14,786 bases of DNA from Actinomycetes bacterium (lineage in GTDB: Bacteria; Actinomycetota; CALGFH01). Both the position numbers and the translations under genes were made by a program. The DNA lies in NCBI GenBank assembly GCA_030146615.1, contig JASLBL010000170.1, positions 1 to 14,786 of the forward strand, in the 5' to 3' direction. Each line of letters starts with the position of its first letter. The first letter of the stretch is position 1. The notes beneath the pieces were generated by a model that was not told the origin of the DNA, did not search any database, and saw only the letters and a program-made list of their open reading frames with translations. Positions 7,864 through 13,552 of the stretch are shown piece by piece.

Positions 7864-8613
7864 CTAGGCCTGGGCAGGGGCGAAGTCGGCCGCCTCCAGG
7901 CGGCGGCCGCTCTGGCCGGCGTCGGTCCCCGCGGCCAGGCGGACGAACACCTCGGTGCGGTCCTCGGGCCGGGCCAGGCCGGCCGGGTCGTCGTCGGGGA
8001 GGGCGGCGGCGTGCATGTCGGTGGCCATGTCGCCCGGGTCGACGCTGTCGACCCGGACCCCGGTGCCGTCCAGCTCGCTGGCCCAGATCCTGGTCATCTG
8101 GTCGAGCGCGGCCTTGGAGACGCCGTAGGCGCCCCAGCCCGGGTAGCCGACCACCCCGGCGTCGCTGGAGACGTTGATGACGCTCCCCCGCCCGGCGGCC
8201 AGCATCGGCCCCAGCAGGGCCCTGGTGAGCAGGAACGGTCCAAGCAGGTTCACGTCCAGGACCCGGCGCAGCGCGTCCGGGTCGGTGTCGAGCAGGTACG
8301 GCATGGGGGTCGGGCCGAGCTCGGAGGCGTTGTTGACCAGCACGTCGACCCGGGCAAAGGCGGTGAGGGCTGCGGCGGCGACCCGTTCCACATCCTCCGG
8401 CTGGCCGACGTCGGCGGCGACCGTCACCGCTCTGGCCCCGAGCGCCTCAACCTCGTCCCTGACCTGCTCCAGCGGCTCGGGCCGGCGGGCCACCAGGACC
8501 AGGTCGGCCCCCTCGCGGGCGTAGGCCAGCGCGATCGCCCGCCCCAGCCCCCGCGAGGCTCCGGTGACCAGCGCGATCGTCCCGGCCAGCCGGCCGTCGG
8601 ACCCTCGGGTCAT
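7864..8613 (-). CDS. SDR-family NAD(P)-dependent oxidoreductase
   Basis: Classical short-chain dehydrogenase/reductase of 249 residues, the normal length. Visible motifs are the cofactor loop TGASRGLG (17-24), an arginine pair R43-R44 after beta-2 that usually favours NADPH, the NNAS variant of NNAG (94-97), N122, catalytic S150 (INVSSDAG), and the Y163-x3-K167 pair (YGVSK). The substrate cannot be read from the sequence. The ATG at 8613 has GGGGGTG about 6 nt upstream and gives a standard SDR N-terminus. An in-frame ATG at 8652 adds 13 residues (MPASFSCSDGGVE) and has GAGGG before it, so it is a real alternative. The QueA-like gene begins 8 nt downstream. Transcription diverges from the EamA gene. 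Confidence 0.92.
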   Translation of the reverse strand: MTRGSDGRLAGTIALVTGASRGLGRAIALAYAREGADLVLVARRPEPLEQVRDEVEALGARAVTVAADVGQPEDVERVAAAALTAFARVDVLVNNASELGPTPMPYLLDTDPDALRRVLDVNLLGPFLLTRALLGPMLAAGRGSVINVSSDAGVVGYPGWGAYGVSKAALDQMTRIWASELDGTGVRVDSVDPGDMATDMHAAALPDDDPAGLARPEDRTEVFVRLAAGTDAGQSGRRLEAADFAPAQA

Positions 8614-8799
8614 CTCGACACCCCCATCGCTGCACGAGAACGATGCCGGCATGGTGCGCCCGCCCTCGGAAATTTGCAACACTTCTGTTGACTTATTCGC
8701 CCGGGGTGGGTGGCGGCCGCCGAAACCGGCTCGCCGGGAGCGGTGTTGAAGCGGGAGTAGCCTGGAGCGAGCCTCCTCCCCAACCTCCTGCGGGGTGCC
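8614..8799. other. Divergent intergenic region, SDR / EamA
   Basis: This 186-nt gap must hold promoters for both directions. Its one AT-rich patch (8669-8699) contains a short inverted repeat, CAACA-CTTC-TGTTG (8677-8690), abutting TTGACT (8688-8693), a good -35 for the plus strand, but no convincing -10 lies 16-18 nt further on. A TAGCCT (8758-8763) could be a plus-strand -10 for the EamA gene without a matching -35. I cannot assign promoters firmly. The patch might bind a regulator. Confidence 0.25.
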
Positions 8800-9711
8800 G
8801 TGCGTCGCCTGTTCCTGCTCGCCTTCATCTGGGGCTGGTCGTTCCTCTTCATCAAGGTGATCCTCGAGGACGCCCCGCCCACCTTCCTGGCCTGGGGACG
8901 GATCGTGCTCGGCCTGGCCGTGCTGGTGGTGGCCATGCGCCGCCGGGCCGAGCCCCTGCCCGAGCGACGCTACTGGGGCCACCTGATGGTGCTGGGGCTG
9001 GCCATGAGCGTCCTGCCGTTCATGCTGATCGGCTGGGGCGAGGAGCACATCAGCTCGGCCCTGACTTCGGTCCTGAACGCCTGCACGCCGCTGTTCGCGG
9101 CCGGGTTCGCGGCCGCCCTGCTCGGCGAGCGCCTGCGCCCGCCCCAGCTGGCCGGCGTGGCCGTCGGCTTCCTGGGCGTGGCCGTGGCCGCCGGAGTAGG
9201 CGGCGGCGACCTCGCCGGCAGTTCCCTGCTCGGCTCGGTCGCGGTCGTCCTGGCCGGCGCCGGCTACGGCTTCGGGTTCGCCTACGCCAACCGCTTCACC
9301 ACCGGCCTGTCCGCCCTCCAGCTCTCCTTCGGCCAGCTACTGGCCGGCACCCTCATCCTCGCTCCGGTCGCCGCCGTCGACGTGGCCGCCGGCCGAGTCG
9401 ACCTCGGCCCCCGGGCCGCCCTCTGCCTGGTCCTCCTCGGCACCCTCGGCACCGGCTACGCCTATCTGCTCAACTACCGCACCCTCCAGGAGAGCGGCGC
9501 CACCGTCGCCTCCCTGGTCACCTACCTCGTCCCCCTGGTCGCGGTCGCCGCCGGCGTGCTCGTGCTGGGCGAGCCCTTCTCCATCCGCCTCGTCATCGGC
9601 GGCCTGATCGTGGTCCTGGGCGTCGCCCTAGTCCAGGGGCGCCTGTTCGGCCGACGCGAGCCGACGCCCGCCGCCGACGAAGGGGTCCCGACGCCGGCCG
9701 CCTGCGACTGA
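8800..9711 (+). CDS. EamA/DMT-family transporter
   Basis: Integral membrane protein of the drug/metabolite transporter superfamily, 303 residues with about ten transmembrane helices and two EamA repeats. Repeat one spans about 1-130 and ends with LLGERLRPPQLAGVAVGF; repeat two spans about 143-281 and ends with VLGEPFSIRLVIGGLI. The conserved glutamates are E110 and E258. Family members export amino acids, nucleobases or drugs, but the substrate cannot be deduced here. The frame opens at GTG 8800, the first start after an in-frame stop, and the N-terminus goes straight into helix one (LFLLAFIWGWSFLF). The Shine-Dalgarno is poor (CGGGG about 5 nt upstream). It is monocistronic and divergent from the SDR gene. 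The last 20 residues are a polar tail. Confidence 0.93.
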   Translation: MRRLFLLAFIWGWSFLFIKVILEDAPPTFLAWGRIVLGLAVLVVAMRRRAEPLPERRYWGHLMVLGLAMSVLPFMLIGWGEEHISSALTSVLNACTPLFAAGFAAALLGERLRPPQLAGVAVGFLGVAVAAGVGGGDLAGSSLLGSVAVVLAGAGYGFGFAYANRFTTGLSALQLSFGQLLAGTLILAPVAAVDVAAGRVDLGPRAALCLVLLGTLGTGYAYLLNYRTLQESGATVASLVTYLVPLVAVAAGVLVLGEPFSIRLVIGGLIVVLGVALVQGRLFGRREPTPAADEGVPTPAACD

Positions 9712-9728
9712 CAGGGTCCCGCGCCCTG
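9712..9728 (+). terminator. Small hairpin right after the EamA stop
   Basis: CAGGGT (9712-9717) can pair with GCCCTG (9723-9728), 5 Watson-Crick pairs plus one G-T, loop of 5 nt, directly after the stop codon. No U-tract follows. A weak terminator at best. Confidence 0.25.
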
Positions 9729-9791
9729 TGCAGCTCCCTGCGTTGGCGTGGGTGAGGAACAGCACGCCGCTCGGGCAGATGTGGCTGCCGG

Positions 9792-9981
9792 TCAGCTGGA
9801 CCGGAATGGCTGGAACGCCAGCTGTCCTTGCCGTCGCCGCTTGAGCTCCCGGACCGCCGCCACCGGGTCGCCGCGGATGATCTCGACCACCGGATCGGCT
9901 GGCGCGAGTGGATGATCGAGCAGCTCCAACCACCGGAATGAGCCGTTGACCTCGCTTGGCGATCGTCACCCGCTCTCCGCC
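9792..9981 (-). pseudogene. Decayed Phd/YefM-type antitoxin fragment
   Basis: On the minus strand, in a frame different from the overlapping NTF2-like gene, GGERVTIAKRGQRLIPVV is encoded from 9981. This matches the C-terminal core of Phd/YefM antitoxins (GGERV.ITRRGKPVA.LVP). One base later the frame is lost. Dropping a single T lets it continue as ELLDHPLAPADPVVEI and then VRELKRRRQGQLAFQPFRSS, to a TGA at 9792. The DNA-binding N-terminal half is missing, and no PIN/Doc toxin can be read beside it. It looks like a truncated, frameshifted remnant. The frame reading is direct; the family match is from memory and rests on about 18 residues. Confidence 0.35.
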
Positions 9982-10367
9982 GTGGTGTCGACGACCACCT
10001 GGATGCCGAGCTGGCCGGCGCCGGAGCGGCGCAGGAGGTAGCGGTAGGTGGTGTGCTGGCCGGCCTGGCCGGCCTCGTCCAGGTAGGCCCAGCGGACATC
10101 CACCAGGGTGAGGGTCGGGGTGAGCGGGTCGGCGGCCCGGAGCTCGGGCCGGATGCCGACCAGGCCCTGGGCCCGGTAGGCGTCGGCGGCGCCGGCGAAG
10201 GCGGCCTCGACCTGGGCCGCCTCGGCCACCGGGATGGCGGCGCTGTCCCCGACGACCAGGGCGGGAAGGGCGTAGCAGGCGGCGACGCCGGGCAGGTCCC
10301 CGGTGGCCAGGGCCTTGGCGTAGCGGTCGAGGAAGGCCTCGATGTCGTCGTTCTGTGTCGTGTCCAT
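9966..10367 (-). CDS. NTF2-like / SnoaL-fold protein
   Basis: A 133-residue protein with the length and pattern of NTF2-like (SnoaL/ketosteroid isomerase) small alpha-beta barrels: an N-terminal helix (DIEAFLDRYAKALATGDLPG), the ACYALPALVVGD segment, and C-terminal strands with RYLLRRSGAGQLGIQVVVD. Members are enzymes or ligand-binding pockets of many kinds, so no substrate can be given. The ATG at 10367 has AGGG about 7 nt upstream. The last codons and stop overlap an antitoxin-like remnant in another frame, so the native C-terminus may have been altered. It diverges from the winged-helix regulator with 64 nt between the starts, which suggests that regulator may control it. Confidence 0.75.
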   Translation of the reverse strand: MDTTQNDDIEAFLDRYAKALATGDLPGVAACYALPALVVGDSAAIPVAEAAQVEAAFAGAADAYRAQGLVGIRPELRAADPLTPTLTLVDVRWAYLDEAGQAGQHTTYRYLLRRSGAGQLGIQVVVDTTAESG

Positions 10368-10387
10368 GCCCGGACCCTACGATGGGA

Positions 10388-10409
10388 GCCCGGCACGCCG
10401 GGGCCGGGC
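10388..10409. promoter_or_regulatory. Candidate operator, 7-bp inverted repeat
   Basis: GCCCGGC (10388-10394) and GCCGGGC (10403-10409) form a perfect inverted repeat with an 8-nt spacer in the 64-nt gap between the divergent NTF2-like and winged-helix genes. Position and symmetry suit a binding site for the adjacent regulator. High GC makes such repeats fairly common by chance. Confidence 0.3.
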
Positions 10410-10431
10410 TTCTCGAGAAAGGCCCGCAGCC

Positions 10432-10830
10432 ATGGCAACGGTCCGACCGGTGGCACCGACCCAGCCCCACCTGGCCCGGCTGCGGGTCGACCGCCAGCAC
10501 CGCCTGATCGAGGAGCTGCGCCTGGCCAGCGGCCGCCACGCCACCGCCGAGCAGCTGGCGGCCGCCCTGCGGGTCGACGTCCGCACCGTCGAGCGCGACA
10601 TCGCCCGCCTCCGCGACGCCGGTGTCCCCATCGCCGCCCGCCGCGGCCCCGGCGGCGGCTTCCGCCTCGACGTCCCCCCGACCGTGGCCCCGGTCCAGCT
10701 CTCCCCCGGCGAGATCGCCGCCCTGATCGCCTCGATCGCCTCGGTCGGCCCCTACGTCTCGGCCACCGCCCGCTCCGCCCTCACCCGCCTGCTCCAGGCT
10801 CTCCAGCCCGAGCAGCAGCCGAAGCCCTGA
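10432..10830 (+). CDS. Short winged-helix (HTH_11, YafY-like) regulator
   Basis: A 132-residue DNA-binding protein. Residues 20-80 form an HTH_11-type winged helix: LRVDRQHRLIEELRLASG, recognition region AEQLAAALRVDVRTVERDIA (39-58), and a glycine-rich wing (RRGPGGGFRLD, 70-80). This resembles the N-terminus of YafY/PafB-type regulators. Those continue for another 100-200 residues into a ligand-sensing WYL domain. Here only a helical segment (LSPGEIAALIASIASVGPY, then to about 124) follows before the stop, so the sensor domain is absent: either a genuinely short form or an old truncation. ATG 10432 has GAGAAAGG about 9 nt upstream. Its 3' end overlaps a membrane-protein remnant on the opposite strand. 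Confidence 0.8.
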   Translation: MATVRPVAPTQPHLARLRVDRQHRLIEELRLASGRHATAEQLAAALRVDVRTVERDIARLRDAGVPIAARRGPGGGFRLDVPPTVAPVQLSPGEIAALIASIASVGPYVSATARSALTRLLQALQPEQQPKP

Positions 10831-10980
10831 GGCCGCCCCGCCCGAACCGCCAGGCGGCCATCCCCAGCAGCACCCCCCAGAGGAGGAACCAAACGCCCAA
10901 TAGAAGCTGACCAGCGCGTAGACCGCCGCCACCACCGCCGCGGCATACGTCGGCCAGGTCCGCTCAGCCCCCTGCCACAC
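10781..10980 (-). pseudogene. Remnant of a small membrane protein
   Basis: The minus strand from a GTG at 10980 encodes a hydrophobic helix (TWPTYAAAVVAAVYALVSFYW). The frame then becomes low-complexity. A different frame carries a second helix with an arginine-rich end (VWFLLWGVLLGMAAWRFGRG), running to a TGA at 10781 that overlaps the winged-helix gene. The two pieces look like the first and last membrane segments of one protein (DUF3995-like in flavour) joined by an internal deletion and frame loss near 10905. GGGAGG lies about 14 nt upstream of the GTG. The two hydrophobic frames are directly readable; the ancestry is inferred. Confidence 0.4.
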
Positions 10981-11024
10981 CGGATCGGGTCACCTCCCGT
11001 CTGCTACCATCCCAACGCTCACCT

Positions 11025-11098
11025 GGGGGTGTAGCTCAGTCCGGCAGAGCGCCTCCCTCGCACGGAGGAAGCCAGGGGTTCAAATCCCCTCACCTCCA
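11025..11098 (+). tRNA. tRNA-Ala (anticodon CGC)
   Basis: The cloverleaf can be drawn completely. The acceptor GGGGGTG (11025-11031) pairs with CACCTCC (11091-11097), including the G3:U70 pair that marks alanine tRNAs. The D stem is GCTC/GAGC. The anticodon stem CCTCC/GGAGG is perfect, around loop CTCGCAC (11057-11063) with anticodon CGC at 11059-11061. The T stem is AGGGG/CCCCT around TTCAAAT, and the discriminator base is A. The next bases are CCCCA, so the CCA end is not encoded and must be added by the CCA enzyme. A TACCAT at 11005-11010 could be the -10 box, but I see no matching -35. The integrase gene begins 107 nt downstream, so the 3' half is the probable integration site. Confidence 0.96.
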
Positions 11099-11108
11099 CC
11101 CCACCCCT

Positions 11109-11134
11109 GATGACCAGCGCAAACGCTGGTCATC
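11109..11134 (+). terminator. Strong hairpin terminator after tRNA-Ala
   Basis: GATGACCAGCG (11109-11119) and CGCTGGTCATC (11124-11134) form a perfect 11-bp stem with loop CAAA, 10 nt after the tRNA, followed by TTCATGTT. This is the clearest terminator in the window. It should end the tRNA transcript and insulate the integrase from it. Confidence 0.75.
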
Positions 11135-11171
11135 TTCATGTTCGGGGCCGATTCGGGTGGCCGCATAACGC

Positions 11172-11198
11172 TTGGAAGTCACCTCACTTGGCTACGTT
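11172..11198 (+). promoter_or_regulatory. Possible leaderless promoter of the integrase
   Basis: TTGGAA (11172-11177) and TACGTT (11193-11198) are separated by 15 nt, shorter than the ideal 17. TACGTT fits the actinobacterial TANNNT -10. The start point would fall about 7 nt on, at the ATG itself (11206), which would explain why that ATG has no properly spaced ribosome site. Inferred. Confidence 0.3.
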
Positions 11199-11205
11199 CG
11201 AGGGC

Positions 11206-12093
11206 ATGAACCAGCAGCCGCCGGACCGGCTCCTCCGCTCCTTCGAGCGCTACCTGCGCGCCACCAACCGCTCGGAGCGGACCGTGGGCAACTACCTGGA
11301 GAACCTGCATCAGGTCGAGGCCTTCCTGCACCCCCGTGGCGTACGCCTGCGCGACGCCACCCGCGCCGACCTTGAGGACTTCCTCGCCGACCTGCTCGCC
11401 CGCCGCTCCGCCGCGACGGCGGCAACCCGCTACAAGGTCCTGCGCGTCCTGTACCGCTGGCTGGAGGAGGAAGAGGACGCCCCCAACCCGATGGCGAAGA
11501 TGCGCCCCCCGATCCAGCCCGAGCAGCCGGTGCCGGTGATCCCCCCAGACGGCCTGCGCCGCCTGCTCAAGGCATGCGAAGGCAAGGGCTTCGAGGCCCG
11601 CCGGGACACCGCACTCATCATGCTGCTGCTCGACACCGGCGCCCGCCGGGACGAGCTGATGAGCCGCACACTCGGCGACCTCGACCAGGACCTGGACGTG
11701 CTCCTGGTGCTGGGCAAGGGCCGCCGCGAGCGCGCGCTGCCCTACGGGCACAAGACCGCGCTCGCGCTGGACCGCTACCTGCGGGTCCGCGAGCGGCACA
11801 AGGACGCCCACCTGCCCTGGCTGTGGCTCGGGCTGCGGGGCCGGCTGACGGCGTGGGGCCTGGTCCGCATGCTCGAACGTAGAGGCCGAGAGGCCGGGCT
11901 GCCCGGCCTGCACCCCCACCAGTTCCGCCACACCTTCGCCCACCAGTGGCTTGCCGAGGGCGGCGCCGAGGTGGACCTGATGCGCCTGGCCGGGTGGAGG
12001 TCGCGGGCGATGGTGGCCCGCTACGGCGCCAGCGCCGCCGACGCCCGCGCCCGCGACGCCCACCGCCGGCTCTCCCCCGGCGACCGCCTCTAG
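11206..12093 (+). CDS. Tyrosine recombinase (integrase)
   Basis: Site-specific recombinase that cuts and rejoins attachment sites through a tyrosine-DNA bond. Residues 5-90 form the SAM-like core-binding domain (FERYLRATNRSERTVGNYLE). From about 110 comes the catalytic domain with R147 (DTGARRDEL), K171 (LGKGRRERALPY), H238-x2-R241 (HPHQFRHTFAHQWL), W264 in place of the usual second histidine (LAGWRS), and nucleophile Y273 (MVARYG). All needed residues are present; Cre also has tryptophan at the W264 position. At 295 residues it is compact and lacks the N-terminal arm-binding domain of large phage integrases. The frame can be extended to ATG 11110, but that start lies inside the terminator stem, so ATG 11206 is preferred. 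Its TAG stop overlaps that of cutA on the other strand. Confidence 0.93.
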   Translation: MNQQPPDRLLRSFERYLRATNRSERTVGNYLENLHQVEAFLHPRGVRLRDATRADLEDFLADLLARRSAATAATRYKVLRVLYRWLEEEEDAPNPMAKMRPPIQPEQPVPVIPPDGLRRLLKACEGKGFEARRDTALIMLLLDTGARRDELMSRTLGDLDQDLDVLLVLGKGRRERALPYGHKTALALDRYLRVRERHKDAHLPWLWLGLRGRLTAWGLVRMLERRGREAGLPGLHPHQFRHTFAHQWLAEGGAEVDLMRLAGWRSRAMVARYGASAADARARDAHRRLSPGDRL

Positions 12094-12413
12094 GGTGCTT
12101 CGGTCTCTTTGAGAATCCAGCCGATGTAATCGGGTCCGCCGTCGATGATCGGAATGGCAACGATGCTGGGGACCTCGTAGGGGTGTTCCCGCTTCGTGCG
12201 CTGGATGATTTGCGGCAGGAGGCTACGCCGCGTGCGCAGCGCGACTCGTGCCTCGGGCTTGTCATAAACCTGCCCCTGCCATCGATAGATTGATCGGATA
12301 GGGGCGAAATTGTGGCCAGAGGCACAGAGCCGGTCAAGGATCAGCCTGTGGGTAAACTCGGCAAGCCAGTCAGGGTCTGGCGCTGTGATGACGACCTCGC
12401 AGACTTCATCCAC
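12090..12413 (-). CDS. cutA: CutA1 divalent-cation tolerance family protein
   Basis: A 107-residue CutA1 protein, a trimeric ferredoxin-like fold widely conserved and historically linked to copper and other divalent-cation tolerance; its direct function is still debated. Family features are VCEVVITAPDPDWLAEFTHR (4-23), the LILDRLCASGHN segment, IRSIYRWQGQVYDKPEARVA, and the C-terminal EHPYEVPSIVAIPI. Length is normal. The start is GTG at 12413, with AGGAG about 10 nt upstream, and it overlaps the end of the XRE gene by 8 nt, so the two are translated as one operon. The stop shares the four bases CTAG (12090-12093) with the convergent integrase stop. Base composition is clearly lower in GC than the flanking genes, which suggests separate acquisition. 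Confidence 0.9.
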   Translation of the reverse strand: MDEVCEVVITAPDPDWLAEFTHRLILDRLCASGHNFAPIRSIYRWQGQVYDKPEARVALRTRRSLLPQIIQRTKREHPYEVPSIVAIPIIDGGPDYIGWILKETEAP

Positions 12414-13032
12414 CGGTGGTTGTCTCCTGCCCCTTAAGCTTGAGGACGAGGTCTCTGGCCTCGTCCTCGGTCTTCGCCATGCCTGCCCAGCCGGTCACGA
12501 TATTTCCGTCGTAGCTGAGTCCGACCCAACGACCGGTCATATTGACGCCATGAGGATGCATGACGAAGTACATGGTGCCCTTAGAGCGGACAGAGCCGTC
12601 GGTGGCCGCATACCATCCCATGAGGATTTCGTTGTCCCACAGACGAAATTCGCCGCGCCAGAGATAGCCACCTTGGTCAACGGGCCGTCCGCGAGCAATG
12701 GCCTCCACTTGGATTAGCTCGCCATGCTGCTGTAGGCGAACTGGTTGCACTCGAATGTCTTCGATGCCGCCTCTGTAGGTCTGCCAGCAGGTCCACCAGT
12801 CGCCGGAAAGGCTTACACGGTGACTCGGCACCCCAGCCAGCTCGCCAACAGCGATGCCGAGTGCGTTGGCGATGGCGACAGCCACGGAGAAGACGGGCTG
12901 CTGCTGGCCGGCCTCGTAGCGCCTGATCTGGCGCGTGTCCACTCCGACGGCGGCGGCGAGGTCGGCTTGGGACATGTCGAGTTCCGTCCGGCGGCGGCGT
13001 ATGACCTCGGATATCTCCATGGGCCGCATCAT
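12406..13032 (-). CDS. XRE regulator with C-terminal beta-rich domain
   Basis: A 208-residue protein. Residues 6-66 form an HTH_3/XRE DNA-binding domain (EVIRRRRTELDMSQADLA, helix-turn-helix about 20-40, Y39-E40). From about 72 to 200 follows a tryptophan- and glycine-rich, beta-type domain with SGDWWTCWQTYRGG, GGYLWRGEFRLWDNEI, SKGTMYFVMHPHG and GRWVGLSYDGNIVTGW. I recognise this arrangement from actinobacterial XRE proteins but know no function; it may sense a ligand. The longest frame opens at TTG 13056. ATG 13032 is chosen, with GAAAG a few bases upstream; ATG 13029 and 13020 are also possible. It overlaps cutA downstream. The first GTCC-N9-GGAC operator lies 14 nt upstream of its ATG, so autoregulation is likely. 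Confidence 0.82.
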   Translation of the reverse strand: MMRPMEISEVIRRRRTELDMSQADLAAAVGVDTRQIRRYEAGQQQPVFSVAVAIANALGIAVGELAGVPSHRVSLSGDWWTCWQTYRGGIEDIRVQPVRLQQHGELIQVEAIARGRPVDQGGYLWRGEFRLWDNEILMGWYAATDGSVRSKGTMYFVMHPHGVNMTGRWVGLSYDGNIVTGWAGMAKTEDEARDLVLKLKGQETTTGG

Positions 13033-13045
13033 CTCGGGCTTTCTA

Positions 13046-13117
13046 GTCCTAGACAATCGGACTTCTTCGTCCTATCGTAGGGGACGTATCAGTCCTCTAG
13101 CGAGGACGGAAGGGTCC
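13046..13117. repeat. Phased operator array, three GTCC-N8/9-GGAC repeats
   Basis: Three inverted repeats follow each other: GTCC 13046-13049 with GGAC 13059-13062 (9-nt spacer), GTCC 13069-13072 with GGAC 13082-13085 (9-nt spacer), and GTCC 13092-13095 with GGAC 13104-13107 (8-nt spacer, extended to GTCCTC/GAGGAC). A lone GTCC half-site stands at 13114-13117. The left halves start 23, 23 and 22 bp apart, about two helical turns, so they present the same face of the DNA. The array fills the gap between the divergent XRE gene and the rightward operon. The repeats are directly visible; binding by the XRE protein is inferred. Confidence 0.6.
13050..13078 (+). promoter_or_regulatory. Rightward promoter inside the operator array
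   Basis: TAGACA (13050-13055, 5 of 6 to TTGACA) and TATCGT (13073-13078, 4 of 6 to TATAAT) with the ideal 17-nt spacing. The -35 sits in the spacer of the first repeat and the -10 in that of the second, so a bound regulator would block polymerase. It would drive the small protein, whiB and replication-relaxation genes with a leader of about 140 nt. On the other strand TACGAT (13079-13074) could serve as a -10 for the XRE gene. Confidence 0.5.
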
Positions 13118-13168
13118 TCGACCTGATCGCGAGTGAGATGAGGCCACCAGCGAGCCCGTGACGTAGAC

Positions 13169-13200
13169 GGCCCCGGCGCAGTCGTGAGCTGCCCGGGGCC
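13169..13200 (+). promoter_or_regulatory. Stable leader hairpin before the rightward operon
   Basis: GGCCCCGG (13169-13176) pairs with CCGGGGCC (13193-13200), and inside it GCAG (13178-13181) pairs with CTGC (13189-13192), leaving one bulged C and a 7-nt loop. The structure ends 25 nt before the ATG at 13226, and 10 nt before its Shine-Dalgarno. No U-tract follows, so an attenuator without U-tract, an RNA-stability element or a protein-binding site are all possible. Confidence 0.45.
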
Positions 13201-13225
13201 TGGCACCCAAGAGAGGTCCCCTGAG

Positions 13226-13552
13226 ATGCGCGAACAGCGTACCCGTTCTCTCACGCCTGCCGGCAGCCCTGGGCAGGCGCTCCTGAGCCCGGCTGAGCGC
13301 AGTCTGCGGGCGCGCCTCGCGGCCTACACGATGCATGCCAGGCACGACTCACGGCAGACTTCCGCACCTGGCCGTGCCGCGTTCCTGGCCCGCTTCGAGG
13401 CTGACGTGGACCCGGACAGCCGGCTCGACCCCGAGGAGCGCCGCCGCCGTGCCGAGCACGCCCGCAGCGCCTACTTCACCCGCCTGGCCCTGGCCTCCGC
13501 CGCCGCAAGGCGCGCCAAGCGCGCCAGCCGCATGGGCGGTGATGGAGCATGA
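13226..13552 (+). CDS. Small basic hypothetical protein
   Basis: A 108-residue protein rich in arginine and alanine, with no function I can name. It seems to be almost all helical: SPAERSLRARLAAYTMHARH, a middle part with RAAFLARFEADVDPDSRLDP, then EERRRRAEHARSAYFTRLAL and a basic tail RRAKRASR. Similar small proteins recur next to WhiB and replication-relaxation genes in actinobacterial mobile elements (recollection, not a search). The frame could open at GTG 13184, but that lies inside the leader hairpin; ATG 13226 has GAGAGG 9 nt upstream and is preferred. Its stop overlaps the whiB start as ATGA. The charge pattern would suit nucleic-acid binding, but no known motif is visible. Confidence 0.75.
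   Translation: MREQRTRSLTPAGSPGQALLSPAERSLRARLAAYTMHARHDSRQTSAPGRAAFLARFEADVDPDSRLDPEERRRRAEHARSAYFTRLALASAAARRAKRASRMGGDGA

Noticed and set aside
10990..11097. Direct repeat TCACCTCC at 10990-10997 and 11090-11097, exactly 100 bp apart, one copy in the tRNA acceptor 3' strand
   Set aside because: Eight bases are too few for an attachment repeat in such GC-rich DNA, and the upstream copy lies on the chromosomal side with no recombinase signature. Probably chance.
11110..11205. Extended integrase N-terminus starting at ATG 11110
   Set aside because: That start lies within the 11-bp terminator stem and the added residues do not resemble an integrase N-terminus.
13046..13117. Reading the 23-bp GTCC repeats as a CRISPR array or replication iterons
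   Set aside because: The repeated part is only a short inverted motif, too short for CRISPR. There is no AT-rich unwinding region beside it, and its fit with promoter hexamers favours operators.
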